Source of the DNA: Spirochaeta sp.
Lineage (GTDB): Bacteria > Spirochaetota > Spirochaetia > Sphaerochaetales > Sphaerochaetaceae
Direction of reading: 5' to 3'
Length of the DNA stretch: 7,676 nucleotides
Assembly (NCBI GenBank): GCA_020054965.1
Contig: JAIMZO010000064.1
Span: 1 to 7,676, forward strand
The notes below the pieces were generated by a model. The model searched no databases and was not told the DNA's origin. It saw only the letters and a program-made list of their open reading frames with translations. Below, piece after piece: positions 1-6,115 of this stretch (position 1 is its first letter; each line of letters opens with the position of its first letter). A program made the translations under genes and the position numbers.

Positions 1-134
1 AAATCATTTGGTTGACAGTCATGCCACCTGATATGAATGGTTATGCATAATTTTGTGTATATTCATACGTATTGCTTAGCATTTTGAAATTTGCTCTGAG
101 AACAAAGTTTTTTAAAACATTTGGAGTTGCTGTT

Positions 135-1496
135 CTAGATTACGCGCTTGGTTTTCCACTTCCCCCTGGCAAAACGGGTAATGAAACAGATGCTTCTGAA
201 GATCCAGTCAATATACATACCGAACCACACTCCGTAGATGCCCCATCCAAAGACAATTGCCAGGAGGTAGCTCATGCCAACCCTGCTTGCCCACATACTC
301 ACCATCGACACAACCATGGTAAACTTGGCATCTCCTGCAGCCCGCAGGAAATTGGGCAGGGAGAATGCTGTTGGCCAGAGAATGGAGCTGAAGATCATGG
401 CAGATCGAATGACGTTAGATGCAAGTTCGGTCGCCTCAGCTGAGAGATTGAAGATCGGAACGATTTTGGGTGCGAAGATGAAGACAGGGATTGCCACGAC
501 GATCATGGCAATGTATGCAGCAAAGAGCAGCTTCTTCCCATAGAAAACTGCCTGGTCTGGACGCTTGGCCCCGACTGCCTGTCCTATAACGGTGATCGAG
601 GCCAACCCGATTGCCCCACCAGGAATATTGACGAAGGATGCTACTGAGTTTGCAATGGCATTTGCTGCAATGGATGCTGTACCGAAAGCAGCTATGAACC
701 CTTGCACCAGCAGTTTCCCAATCTGGAAAACACTCCCCTCAATCCCATTGGGGATACCGATATGCAGGATTCGCTTGATCATATCCCAGCGAAGGGACCA
801 GTGGCGATAGTTTCTCACTGAAATCTGATTGGTTGGATCTGTCAGTAACGCCAGGATGATTGCACTGCCGATGATGCGGCTGAGCAGAGTGCCTAGACCC
901 GCCCCGATTACACCCAGATGCAGGGAAAAGATGAAGTAGGCGTTTCCTGCAACATTCACCAGATTCATGACCAGGCTCACCCATAGAGAGATCTTGCTGT
1001 TTCCCATGGAACGGAACAATGCCGCCGATGCATTGTATGCAGCAAGAAAGGGTAGGGAAAGAAGGATATATATGAAGTAGGTTGCCCCACCTTCAAGAAC
1101 CGATGTCTCAATGGATCCAAAGATAAAGCTGATAATCTGTCTCCTGAACGGCATGCAGAGTATGAGCAGAGTGATTGAAGCGAGTAGGGAGAGCAATATC
1201 AGTTGCTTTGCTGCTGCATTGGCAGACGCATGGTCCTTGTTCCCTAGGTATTGGCTTGCAACCACTGCTCCACCGGTGGCGAAGGCCGCAAAAAGCTGAA
1301 CGATTAAGATGGTGATGGAATCCACCAGGCTGATGGCGCTTACAGCGCTTTCCCCGGCCGATGCAATCATGACTGTATCGGCCATACCGATGGAGACCAT
1401 GAGCACTTGCTCGATGATGAGGGGAATAATAAGAGTATACAGAAAACGGCGGGAGAACATTGGCTCCAACGCCGTATCCTGAATGGTGGGTTTCAC
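135..1496 (-). CDS. MATE-family multidrug/metabolite efflux protein
   Basis: A 453-residue polytopic membrane protein of the MATE family (MatE, NorM/DinF-like), which exports cationic or organic compounds in exchange for H+ or Na+ across the inner membrane. The two pseudosymmetric halves are visible. The first has GMADTVMIASAG (37-48) and SQYLGNKD (81-88). The second has its counterpart GQAVGAKRPDQA (305-316). LFRSMGNSKISL (160-171) matches FLRAAGDAKFTM (383-394). About twelve hydrophobic segments and a basic C-terminal tail are present, and the length is normal for the family. The start is GTG, supported by GAGG 7 nt upstream. The next ATG (codon 13) has a poorly spaced GGAG. It lies 51 nt behind the ATPase gene on the same strand with no clear terminator between, so co-transcription is plausible. 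The substrate cannot be read from sequence. No convincing GC-rich terminator follows the stop at 135-137. Confidence 0.93.
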   Translation of the reverse strand: MKPTIQDTALEPMFSRRFLYTLIIPLIIEQVLMVSIGMADTVMIASAGESAVSAISLVDSITILIVQLFAAFATGGAVVASQYLGNKDHASANAAAKQLILLSLLASITLLILCMPFRRQIISFIFGSIETSVLEGGATYFIYILLSLPFLAAYNASAALFRSMGNSKISLWVSLVMNLVNVAGNAYFIFSLHLGVIGAGLGTLLSRIIGSAIILALLTDPTNQISVRNYRHWSLRWDMIKRILHIGIPNGIEGSVFQIGKLLVQGFIAAFGTASIAANAIANSVASFVNIPGGAIGLASITVIGQAVGAKRPDQAVFYGKKLLFAAYIAMIVVAIPVFIFAPKIVPIFNLSAEATELASNVIRSAMIFSSILWPTAFSLPNFLRAAGDAKFTMVVSMVSMWASRVGMSYLLAIVFGWGIYGVWFGMYIDWIFRSICFITRFARGKWKTKRVI

Positions 1497-1507
1497 TACA
1501 CTACCTC

Positions 1508-1534
1508 TTGCCCTTTTTCATATGATGCGGGCAA
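1508..1534 (-). promoter_or_regulatory. possible hairpin just upstream of the MATE ribosome site
   Basis: TTGCCC and GGGCAA (arms 1529-1534 and 1508-1513) can pair as a 6-bp stem with a 15-nt loop. On the minus-strand transcript the stem directly abuts the GAGG that serves the GTG start of the MATE gene. It has no U-tract right after it, so it does not look like a terminator. It could tune translation or mark a processing site between ATPase and MATE genes. A stem this short can arise by chance. Confidence 0.3.
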
Positions 1535-1547
1535 CGCTGACAACCAG

Positions 1548-2336
1548 TTAATCGGCAAGCAGTCCTTCGTCATTGTCAAAGTTTTTCTTGCGTAGGTCCT
1601 TGAACCTGCGTACCAGCTCTTCCACTGTGAGGCTTGCCTTCTGTTCGCCGGCAACATCGAGGATGATGGACCCTTCATCCATCATGATCAGACGGTTACC
1701 GAAGTCGATGGCAAACTGCATATTATGCGTGACCATCAGGGCAGTAAGTTCATACTCCTTGATGTATCGTTCGGTCAGGTTCATGACAATCTGTGCATTC
1801 CTTGGGTCGAGTGCAGCGGTATGCTCATCAAGCAAGAGCATCTTGGGTTTGCTCATGACTGTCATCAACAGGGTAAGAGCCTGTCTCTGTCCTCCACTGA
1901 GCAGTCCGACATTGTCCTTGAGCCTGCTCTCCAGACCGATGGGCTTGAGAAGTTCCCTGAATACTTGCCTCTTCTCATTGTTCAGGCTTATACGCAGGCC
2001 CTTCATTCCCTTTGTCATAGCTGTGATCATATTGTCCTCAATGGACATATTTGCAGCAGTTCCCTTGGTGGGGTCCTGGAAAATTCGACCGATGGTCATG
2101 GCCCTGCGATACTCGGGGCTGCTGGTGATATCCACCTCATCAAAAATGATCTTTCCATTGGTGACGGGGTAGGTACCGCTGATGAGATTGAAAAGCGTGG
2201 ATTTGCCACTGCCATTCGAGCCGATGATACAGATGACGTCCCCTCTATTAACATGGAGATTGATGTTTTCCAATGCAATCTTTTCATTAACGGTTCCAGG
2301 ATTGAATACTTTTGTGATATTACTCAAATCAAGCAT
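1548..2336 (-). CDS. ABC transporter ATP-binding protein, TrpZ/COG1101-like
   Basis: Cytoplasmic ATPase of 262 residues that powers the adjacent permease. All nucleotide-binding motifs are intact: Walker A GSNGSGKST (39-47), Q-loop Gln87, signature LSGGQ (146-150), Walker B LLLDEH with Asp170 and Glu171, D-loop ALD (175-177) and the switch His204. The LLDEHTAALDP stretch is typical of ATPases paired with ABC_sub_bind-type importers. I chose the ATG at 2336-2334 because GGAGG (2346-2350) lies 9 nt upstream of it. The ATG at 2345-2343, three codons earlier, directly abuts that GGAGG and could hardly be used. The chosen start overlaps the permease stop by 8 nt (ATGCTTGA), which indicates translational coupling. 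The ~20 C-terminal residues are charged (KDLRKKNFDNDEGLLAD). The family is known for tryptophan/aromatic uptake in some Firmicutes; the substrate here is unknown. Confidence 0.95.
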   Translation of the reverse strand: MLDLSNITKVFNPGTVNEKIALENINLHVNRGDVICIIGSNGSGKSTLFNLISGTYPVTNGKIIFDEVDITSSPEYRRAMTIGRIFQDPTKGTAANMSIEDNMITAMTKGMKGLRISLNNEKRQVFRELLKPIGLESRLKDNVGLLSGGQRQALTLLMTVMSKPKMLLLDEHTAALDPRNAQIVMNLTERYIKEYELTALMVTHNMQFAIDFGNRLIMMDEGSIILDVAGEQKASLTVEELVRRFKDLRKKNFDNDEGLLAD

Positions 2337-3282
2337 TGGTTGCATCCTCCTTGTCGCTCATGTTTTTTGCCTGGGAGCGTGCAATGGCTTTCTTTTTTGC
2401 CCCTGCAGAACTTGCAGCGCTGCGTGTCTGGGCAATAAACAAGCTGACGATGACCAATATACCTGTGAGCAATTTGAAATCGTTCGGGGTGATGTTGACC
2501 AAGTACCCGTACTTTCTGCCAAAGAACATCAATGCCTTGTAGATGATGGCTCCCAAGATGGCTCTTAGCGTAAGCAGCGATATTCGGTTGGTAGAGAAGA
2601 GAAACTCTCCCAGCATGATTGCTGCCAGTCCCTGGACGACCATTCCGATTCCAAGGTTTGCATCAGCAAAGCCCTGGTACTGGGCAAGCAGTCCGCCAGA
2701 GAGAGCGATCAAGCCATTGGAGAGCCCAAGTCCGATCAGCTTCAATACCTCGGGGTTGATGCCCTGGCTGATGACCATTTGCTCGTTTCCTCCCATTGCA
2801 CCAAGAGAAACACCAAGGTCGGTACGGAAGAAGATATCAATGAGCACCTTTACAAAGAGTACCACCAGCAGGGTTCCCACCAGACTGGCCCATTCAGGGG
2901 GAAGGAACTGGAATGCCTCAGGAAGCTTGGAGTACAAGGTCTCCACGCGAAGCAAGGGGACGTTGGCCTTGTTCCCCAGAATTCTCAAGTTGATTGAGTA
3001 GAGCATGGTCATGGTAAGAATACCTGCAAGCAAGCCAGGAATTTTCAGTTTATTGTGGATGGCGGCAGTAACCATGCCTGCAAGCACTCCTGCAAAGAAT
3101 GAAAGCAACAATGCAACAAAGATAGGAAGGCCGGCTACAATGGCCATGGTTGCAACTGCCGCTCCGGTGGCCACCGATCCATCGCAGGTAAGATCAGCAA
3201 TATCGAGAATCCGATATGAGATTAAGATTCCGATGACCATGAGTGAAAAGATCAGGCCATCTACAAAAATTCCTTCAAGCAT
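2329..3282 (-). CDS. ABC transporter permease, TrpY-like (BPD_transp_2 family)
   Basis: A 317-residue inner-membrane permease with about eight hydrophobic segments. Family hallmarks are the segment after the first helix, ILDIADLTCDGS (25-36), the loop LGVSLGAMGGNEQMV (156-170), and KLIGLGLSNGLIALSGGLLA (181-200) followed by QYQGFADANLG (201-211). These resemble the branched-chain/TrpY class of importer permeases that work with a COG2984-type binding protein and a COG1101-type ATPase. The C-terminus (about 288-317) is hydrophilic and Lys/Ala-rich, probably cytoplasmic. The ATG at 3282-3280 has an AAGGGG ribosome site about 6 nt upstream. A single permease gene implies a homodimer. It is separated from the binding-protein gene by 67 nt that hold a terminator, and no separate promoter was seen there. 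The gene overlaps the ATPase start by 8 nt. Confidence 0.94.
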   Translation of the reverse strand: MLEGIFVDGLIFSLMVIGILISYRILDIADLTCDGSVATGAAVATMAIVAGLPIFVALLLSFFAGVLAGMVTAAIHNKLKIPGLLAGILTMTMLYSINLRILGNKANVPLLRVETLYSKLPEAFQFLPPEWASLVGTLLVVLFVKVLIDIFFRTDLGVSLGAMGGNEQMVISQGINPEVLKLIGLGLSNGLIALSGGLLAQYQGFADANLGIGMVVQGLAAIMLGEFLFSTNRISLLTLRAILGAIIYKALMFFGRKYGYLVNITPNDFKLLTGILVIVSLFIAQTRSAASSAGAKKKAIARSQAKNMSDKEDATNA

Positions 3283-3300
3283 GTATTACCCCTTACACAG

Positions 3301-3334
3301 AAAAAACCCGCCGGCTCAATACAGTTCCGGCGGG
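3301..3334 (-). terminator. intrinsic terminator between binding protein and permease
   Basis: On the minus strand CCCGCCGG (3327-3334) pairs perfectly with CCGGCGGG (3307-3314) around a 12-nt loop and is followed by six T (3306-3301). This is a textbook rho-independent terminator 16 nt after the stop of the proximal binding-protein gene and inside the transporter operon. It faces only the minus-strand direction. Partial read-through would give more binding protein than permease and ATPase. The stem could also protect the 3' end of the upstream mRNA. Confidence 0.93.
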
Positions 3335-3349
3335 ATTGCAATTGCCCAA

Positions 3350-4351
3350 TTACTGGGTAATTTTCACACCATCCTTAATGAGCACTGCTGCTGCATCTTG
3401 CAGATCCTGCGGAATAGTATACCCAAGCTTCTCAGCTACATCAAGATTGAACCACAGCTGGAATTTTGTGGGATCGGTGATATAGACTGTTCCAATGTCC
3501 CCAGCTTTAGTTCCCCTGAGAATCTGTTCAACAATCTTGCCTGTTTCAACACCGATGTTGTAGTAATCAAAGCCAAGGCTGACCAGGACATTCAGGCCAT
3601 CAATACCGCTTGCATCAGCACAGAAGAGCGCCTTGCCCGCTTTTTTTGCAACATCGTCAACTGAGGCGATGGCACTGATGACTGTGTTGTCTGTGGCGAT
3701 ATACAGGGCATCAACTCGGTCGATGATTGACTGGGTTGCCATCTTGACTTCGCTGGAGTTTGAAACGGCTGCGGAAACAAATTCTACACCATACTTTTCA
3801 CAAGCGGCCTTTGCCATCTCCATGAGCAGGACACCATTGGCTTCACCGGAAGCGTAGACATTGCCGATGGACTTTGCACCAGTGATGTCGATCAGGAGCT
3901 TGATCTGTTCTTCAACCGGGTTCTTGTCGGATACTCCGGCAATGTTTGCTGCCACAAGGCCGGCTTCACTTGAATCGGTGACAGCACTGAATACTACCGG
4001 GGTGCCGGAGCTTTCATTGAACACCTGGGCAAGCGCCTGGGCGGCAGGGGTGGCGATACCGACGGCCACATCCACCTTGTCGCTCTTGAATTTCTGGGCA
4101 ATGGAGGAAGCGGTTGAAATATCACCGTTTGCATTCTGATGATCATAGGTTACCAGAAGATCAGTTGTTGCCAGGTGATCCATCATCCCCTGCTCGGCTG
4201 CATCGAGCGCTGCGTGGGTGACCAATTTGGAAATACCGATTTTGTACGGTTGTGGGCCGGTTTGTTCTACCTGGCCTGCACTGAAGAGTGGCAGTGCAAC
4301 ACAGAGTAGCAGGGAGAGAGCAATGAGCATCGGACGCTGTAGTTTTTTCAT
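3350..4351 (-). CDS. ABC transporter substrate-binding protein (ABC_sub_bind/TrpX family), permease-proximal copy
   Basis: A 333-residue periplasmic binding protein that captures the substrate for the permease/ATPase pair downstream. Residues 1-25 form a signal peptide: MKK, a hydrophobic core, then a likely signal peptidase I site near LFSAG-Q. No lipobox is present (the Cys at 17 sits inside the hydrophobic core), so a soluble protein is expected. Conserved blocks are IGISKLVTH (38-46), VGIATPAAQALAQ (97-109), GEANGV (169-174), SNSSEVKMATQSIIDRVDA (197-215), DNTVISAI (221-228) and GVETGK (267-272). The start at 4351 is set by GGAGGA (4358-4363), 6 nt upstream. An in-frame ATG two codons earlier lies between this ribosome site and the start and is too close to be used, and the frame further upstream runs into the promoter. 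It is a paralogue of the protein encoded at 4541-5554. The ligand is unknown; aromatic amino acids are known for some family members. Confidence 0.94.
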   Translation of the reverse strand: MKKLQRPMLIALSLLLCVALPLFSAGQVEQTGPQPYKIGISKLVTHAALDAAEQGMMDHLATTDLLVTYDHQNANGDISTASSIAQKFKSDKVDVAVGIATPAAQALAQVFNESSGTPVVFSAVTDSSEAGLVAANIAGVSDKNPVEEQIKLLIDITGAKSIGNVYASGEANGVLLMEMAKAACEKYGVEFVSAAVSNSSEVKMATQSIIDRVDALYIATDNTVISAIASVDDVAKKAGKALFCADASGIDGLNVLVSLGFDYYNIGVETGKIVEQILRGTKAGDIGTVYITDPTKFQLWFNLDVAEKLGYTIPQDLQDAAAVLIKDGVKITQ

Positions 4352-4390
4352 AATCATTCCTCCAAGCGGATAATCCTTTTCGTTTGCAAA

Positions 4391-4419
4391 ACTATAGCTG
4401 GAATTTCCGGATTTGTAAA
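4391..4419 (-). promoter_or_regulatory. sigma70-type promoter of the proximal binding-protein gene
   Basis: On the minus strand, TTTACA (4419-4414) is separated by exactly 17 bp from TATAGT (4396-4391). Predicted transcript start is near 4384, giving a leader of about 33 nt. That is too short for a T-box or other riboswitch. The -35 box lies inside the inverted repeat at 4408-4423. DNA upstream (4420-4480) is very AT-rich and may act as an UP element. Confidence 0.75.
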
Positions 4420-4423
4420 TCCG
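4408..4423. promoter_or_regulatory. inverted repeat over the -35 box, likely operator
   Basis: CGGATTT-GT-AAATCCG is a perfect 7-2-7 dyad. On the minus strand the arms extend to nine pairs if one G is bulged. It completely covers the -35 hexamer TTTACA of the promoter that drives the proximal binding protein. That position suits a dimeric repressor that blocks RNA polymerase. It lies upstream of the predicted transcript start, so it acts as DNA rather than as an RNA hairpin. I saw no second copy at the other promoters in the window. The cognate regulator is not encoded here. Confidence 0.6.
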
Positions 4424-4436
4424 AATATACAAAATA

Positions 4437-4452
4437 ATGAATAATAATTCAT
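4437..4452. repeat. short AT-rich inverted repeat upstream of the promoter
   Basis: ATGAAT-AATA-ATTCAT, a perfect 6-4-6 dyad, is centred about 60 bp upstream of the predicted transcript start of the proximal binding-protein gene. It could be an activator site or simply part of an AT-rich UP element. In such AT-rich DNA a dyad of this size is weak evidence. Confidence 0.35.
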
Positions 4453-4484
4453 ATAATATGCAAGTATTGTCTGGATTTACTCAT

Positions 4485-4516
4485 AAAAAGGAACCTGCCC
4501 CCGAAGAGACAGGTTC
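4485..4516 (-). terminator. intrinsic terminator after the distal binding-protein gene
   Basis: On the minus strand GAACCTG (4516-4510) pairs with CAGGTTC (4497-4491) across a 12-nt loop, followed by C and five T (4489-4485). It lies 24 nt past the stop of the gene at 4541-5554. Together with the separate promoter at 4391-4419 it makes the two binding-protein genes independent transcription units. Confidence 0.82.
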
Positions 4517-4540
4517 ACACTACAAAGAGAGTCAACATCC

Positions 4541-5554
4541 TTATTGCAATTGCTTCTTTCCATCCTTGATGATCACCTTTGCATTGGCAAGCAACGACTC
4601 ATCAATGGTGATGCCAAGTGCATCAGCGGTATCGAGATTGAACCATAGTTCAAATTGGGCTGGATCCTCGAAGAAAATGGATCCGATATCCTTTGGGTCT
4701 TCTCCTTTTATGATTCGCTCCACCACTTTCCCAGTCTCTACCCCAACGGTGTAGTAGTTGAAACCCCAGCTCATCAGGAAGTCGATGTTTTCGCTGCTGG
4801 TGGTGTCCGTGTTGAAAAGGGGTACTCCTGCCTTCATGCAGACCTCACTCACACTGGGGATGGCACTGACAACGGTGTTGTCTATTGCCACGTACATCGC
4901 ATCCACGCGGTCGATGATGGATTGTGCGGCCATCTTTACCTCGCTTGAGTTGCTGATTGCTGCTGCCACGAACTTGACACCATTTGCTTCGCTGATTTCT
5001 CTGGCCATCTCCATCTGCACCACACCATTGGCTTCGCTGCTGGTATAGATCATCCCAAGGGTCTTTGGTTTGACAATGGAAAAATAGGTTTCCAGTTGCA
5101 ACTCAAGAGGGTTCAGGTCAGAGACTCCTGCAATATTCGTCTCTTCAGTCTTCGTATAGTCAACAACCAATCCTGCTGCCAGCGGGTCGGTAATTGCCCC
5201 GAATACCACTGGTTTGTCCTTGATGATCTGGGCAAGTGCCTGGGCCGCCGGGGTGGCGATACCAACCACGATATCCTTGTCGTCACTCTTGAATTTCTGG
5301 GCGATGGCGATAGCTGTAGCAATTTCACCATTGCAGTTCTGGTTGTCAAACGTTACAGAGAAATCACTTGCCTCAAGCTGGTCCATGATTCCCTGTTCAA
5401 TTGCATCAAGGGCAGGGTGACTGACCAGTTTTGAAATACCGATGGTATAGGTTTTCTCTCCCCCTATTGCGGGATCTGTTTCGGTGGCAGGTTGTGCACT
5501 CAGGTAGGTTCCGATAAGCAAGAACGTCAAAAGCAGGATAGGTATTCTTTTCAT
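4541..5554 (-). CDS. ABC transporter substrate-binding protein (ABC_sub_bind/TrpX family), distal paralogue
   Basis: A 337-residue secreted binding protein of the same family as the one at 3350-4351. Residues 1-20 form a signal peptide (MKRIP, hydrophobic core, probable cleavage after LSA). No lipobox Cys is present. Shared blocks are IGISKLVSH (38-46), VGIATPAAQALAQ (97-109), SSEANGV (172-178), SNSSEVKMAAQSIIDRVDA (201-219), IDNTVVSAI (224-232) and GVETGK (271-276). Over residues 37-110, 51 of 74 positions match the paralogue without a gap. It carries a seven-residue net insertion before NIAGVSD (about 132-139, DYTKTEET) and differs in the segments around 240-260. The ATG at 5554 has AGGAG 7 nt upstream. 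A longer reading from 5608 would begin inside the promoter. It probably feeds the same permease, perhaps with a different ligand or affinity. Confidence 0.93.
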   Translation of the reverse strand: MKRIPILLLTFLLIGTYLSAQPATETDPAIGGEKTYTIGISKLVSHPALDAIEQGIMDQLEASDFSVTFDNQNCNGEIATAIAIAQKFKSDDKDIVVGIATPAAQALAQIIKDKPVVFGAITDPLAAGLVVDYTKTEETNIAGVSDLNPLELQLETYFSIVKPKTLGMIYTSSEANGVVQMEMAREISEANGVKFVAAAISNSSEVKMAAQSIIDRVDAMYVAIDNTVVSAIPSVSEVCMKAGVPLFNTDTTSSENIDFLMSWGFNYYTVGVETGKVVERIIKGEDPKDIGSIFFEDPAQFELWFNLDTADALGITIDESLLANAKVIIKDGKKQLQ

Positions 5555-5579
5555 GGTCAATCTCCTCTGTGATGACGTT

Positions 5580-5608
5580 ACTATATATAGAAACTTAGAG
5601 AAGTGCAA
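5580..5608 (-). promoter_or_regulatory. sigma70-type promoter of the distal binding-protein gene
   Basis: Minus-strand TTGCAC (5608-5603), a 17-bp spacer, then TATAGT (5585-5580). Predicted start is near 5573, leaving a leader of about 19 nt that contains the AGGAG ribosome site. The -10 hexamer is the same as at the paralogue's promoter, but no comparable dyad overlaps the -35. An A-tract (5632-5638 on the complementary strand) lies about 60 bp upstream. Confidence 0.75.
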
Positions 5609-5649
5609 GTATCTATTCGTAGAAACATGAACTTTTTTTGTAATGAAGC

Positions 5650-5679
5650 AAAAAGAAACTCCCCGGTGAGTCCGGGGAG
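5650..5679 (-). terminator. intrinsic terminator of the acidic-protein gene
   Basis: CTCCCCGG (5679-5672 read on the minus strand) pairs with CCGGGGAG (5666-5659) around a 5-nt loop, followed by TTTCTTTTT (5658-5650). It is very GC-rich and 21 nt past the stop codon at 5701. It separates the acidic gene from the binding-protein genes, so the acidic protein is not part of the transporter operon. Confidence 0.92.
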
Positions 5680-5700
5680 GGGGGCAAAGGTCACGCTGGA

Positions 5701-5988
5701 TTAGATAAAATCATCTTCATCAAATGAGTCCGGCTCATCGAAATCGTCATTTTCGTCGTAAAACTCATCCTCATAGGACTCATCTCCATCGACCATGAAC
5801 CCATCATCGAGCAAGTCGTCGTCTTCTTCATCCTCGTCGAGCATTTCATCATCGTCATCACCGAAATCAATTACCTCAGGAGCATCAAATAAATCGGCAA
5901 GATAAGCATCTTCCTCATCCTCTAACCTGCTGAAATAACGATCTTCCTCATCCTCGAGCTCATCTTCTTCATCACGGTATTTAGCCAT
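5701..5988 (-). CDS. small, extremely acidic protein of unknown function
   Basis: A 95-residue protein with 51 Asp/Glu and only 4 Lys/Arg, so the net charge is about -47. I do not recognise a family. The first third (11-33) contains two 11-residue repeats, LEDEEDRYFSR and LEDEEDAYLAD. Hydrophobic residues fall at 11, 18, 22, 29 and 33 (7-4-7-4 spacing), as in hendecad amphipathic helices. The rest is low-complexity, with acidic runs (43-47, 50-57) broken by aromatic residues (FMVDGDESYEDEFYDE, DDFDEPDSFDEDDFI), and is probably disordered. No signal peptide, membrane segment or Cys. The ATG at 5988 has AGGAG 7 nt upstream. A longer start at 6033 would lie in the -10 box. Strong promoter, terminator and ribosome site argue for a real, well-expressed gene. 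A nucleic-acid mimic, chaperone-like or cation-binding role is possible but is speculation. Confidence 0.85.
   Translation of the reverse strand: MAKYRDEEDELEDEEDRYFSRLEDEEDAYLADLFDAPEVIDFGDDDDEMLDEDEEDDDLLDDGFMVDGDESYEDEFYDENDDFDEPDSFDEDDFI
5908..5955 (-). repeat. 33-bp-period direct repeat inside the acidic gene
   Basis: The 15-nt string ATCTTCCTCATCCTC occurs exactly at 5908-5922 and 5941-5955, one 33-nt (11-codon) period apart. On the coding strand it encodes EDEED at residues 12-16 and 23-27. This fits a small in-frame tandem duplication of 11 codons that has since diverged. Confidence 0.7.
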
Positions 5989-6028
5989 GTCGTTACTCCT
6001 TGAAATCAGATTCAAATCCCACACCTCC

Positions 6029-6057
6029 AACATAAGAGAAGGTAATCAGGTTGTCAA
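6029..6057 (-). promoter_or_regulatory. strong sigma70-type promoter of the acidic-protein gene
   Basis: Minus-strand consensus -35 TTGACA (6057-6052), 17-bp spacer, -10 TATGTT (6034-6029). Predicted start is near 6022, with a leader of about 34 nt. The leader can form a weak 5-bp hairpin (TTGAA/TTCAA, arms 6011-6015 and 6000-6004) just upstream of the AGGAG ribosome site. Confidence 0.78.
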
Positions 6058-6080
6058 TTAGTTGTATCGGTTTGTGTGTA

Positions 6081-6109
6081 TGGACAGGTAAGAATCACAC
6101 TGCTATGAT
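6081..6109 (+). promoter_or_regulatory. sigma70-type promoter of the pdxA-like gene
   Basis: TGGACA (6081-6086), 17-bp spacer, TATGAT (6104-6109): each box is one mismatch from consensus. The usual distance from the -10 places the transcript start at about 6115-6117, on the ATG itself. It is divergent from the acidic-gene promoter, with 23 bp between the two -35 boxes. Confidence 0.6.
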
Positions 6110-6115
6110 GCGGAT

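Noticed and set aside
12..38. TTGACA on the plus strand as a promoter
   Set aside because: No acceptable -10 box lies at 16-18 bp and no plus-strand gene follows.
32..67. TATGAAT (32-38) and ATTCATA (61-67) inverted arms around the palindrome TTATGCATAA (41-50)
   Set aside because: The arms and the central palindrome do not share a centre, the DNA is AT-rich, and no gene start lies nearby in the window. Chance is the simplest explanation.
105..125. AT-rich hairpin after the MATE gene as a terminator
   Set aside because: The stem is nearly all A/T with a bulge and no following T-tract. It is far weaker than the three clear terminators in the window.
1573..2438. Long plus-strand open frames opposite the ATPase and permease genes (also 2543-3001 and 3005-3664)
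   Set aside because: They are antisense shadows of well-supported minus-strand genes. Their translations have no recognisable domains and no suitable ribosome sites.
4352..4480. T-box or other riboswitch in front of the proximal binding-protein gene
   Set aside because: The predicted leader is about 33 nt, and no specifier-loop or antiterminator structure is visible. The dyad there is upstream of the transcript start.
5555..5608. Longer N-terminus for the distal binding protein starting at 5608
   Set aside because: It would begin inside the -35 box and put residues before a normal signal peptide. The ATG at 5554 has a good ribosome site.
5588..5626. Direct repeat TAGAAAC (5588-5594 and 5620-5626) flanking the distal binding-protein promoter
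   Set aside because: It is only 7 bp and 32 bp apart in AT-rich DNA, with no dyad symmetry, so it is not convincing as an operator pair.
5989..6033. Longer N-terminus for the acidic protein starting at 6033
   Set aside because: That ATG lies in the -10 box (TATGTT) and the extension has a different composition. AGGAG favours the ATG at 5988.
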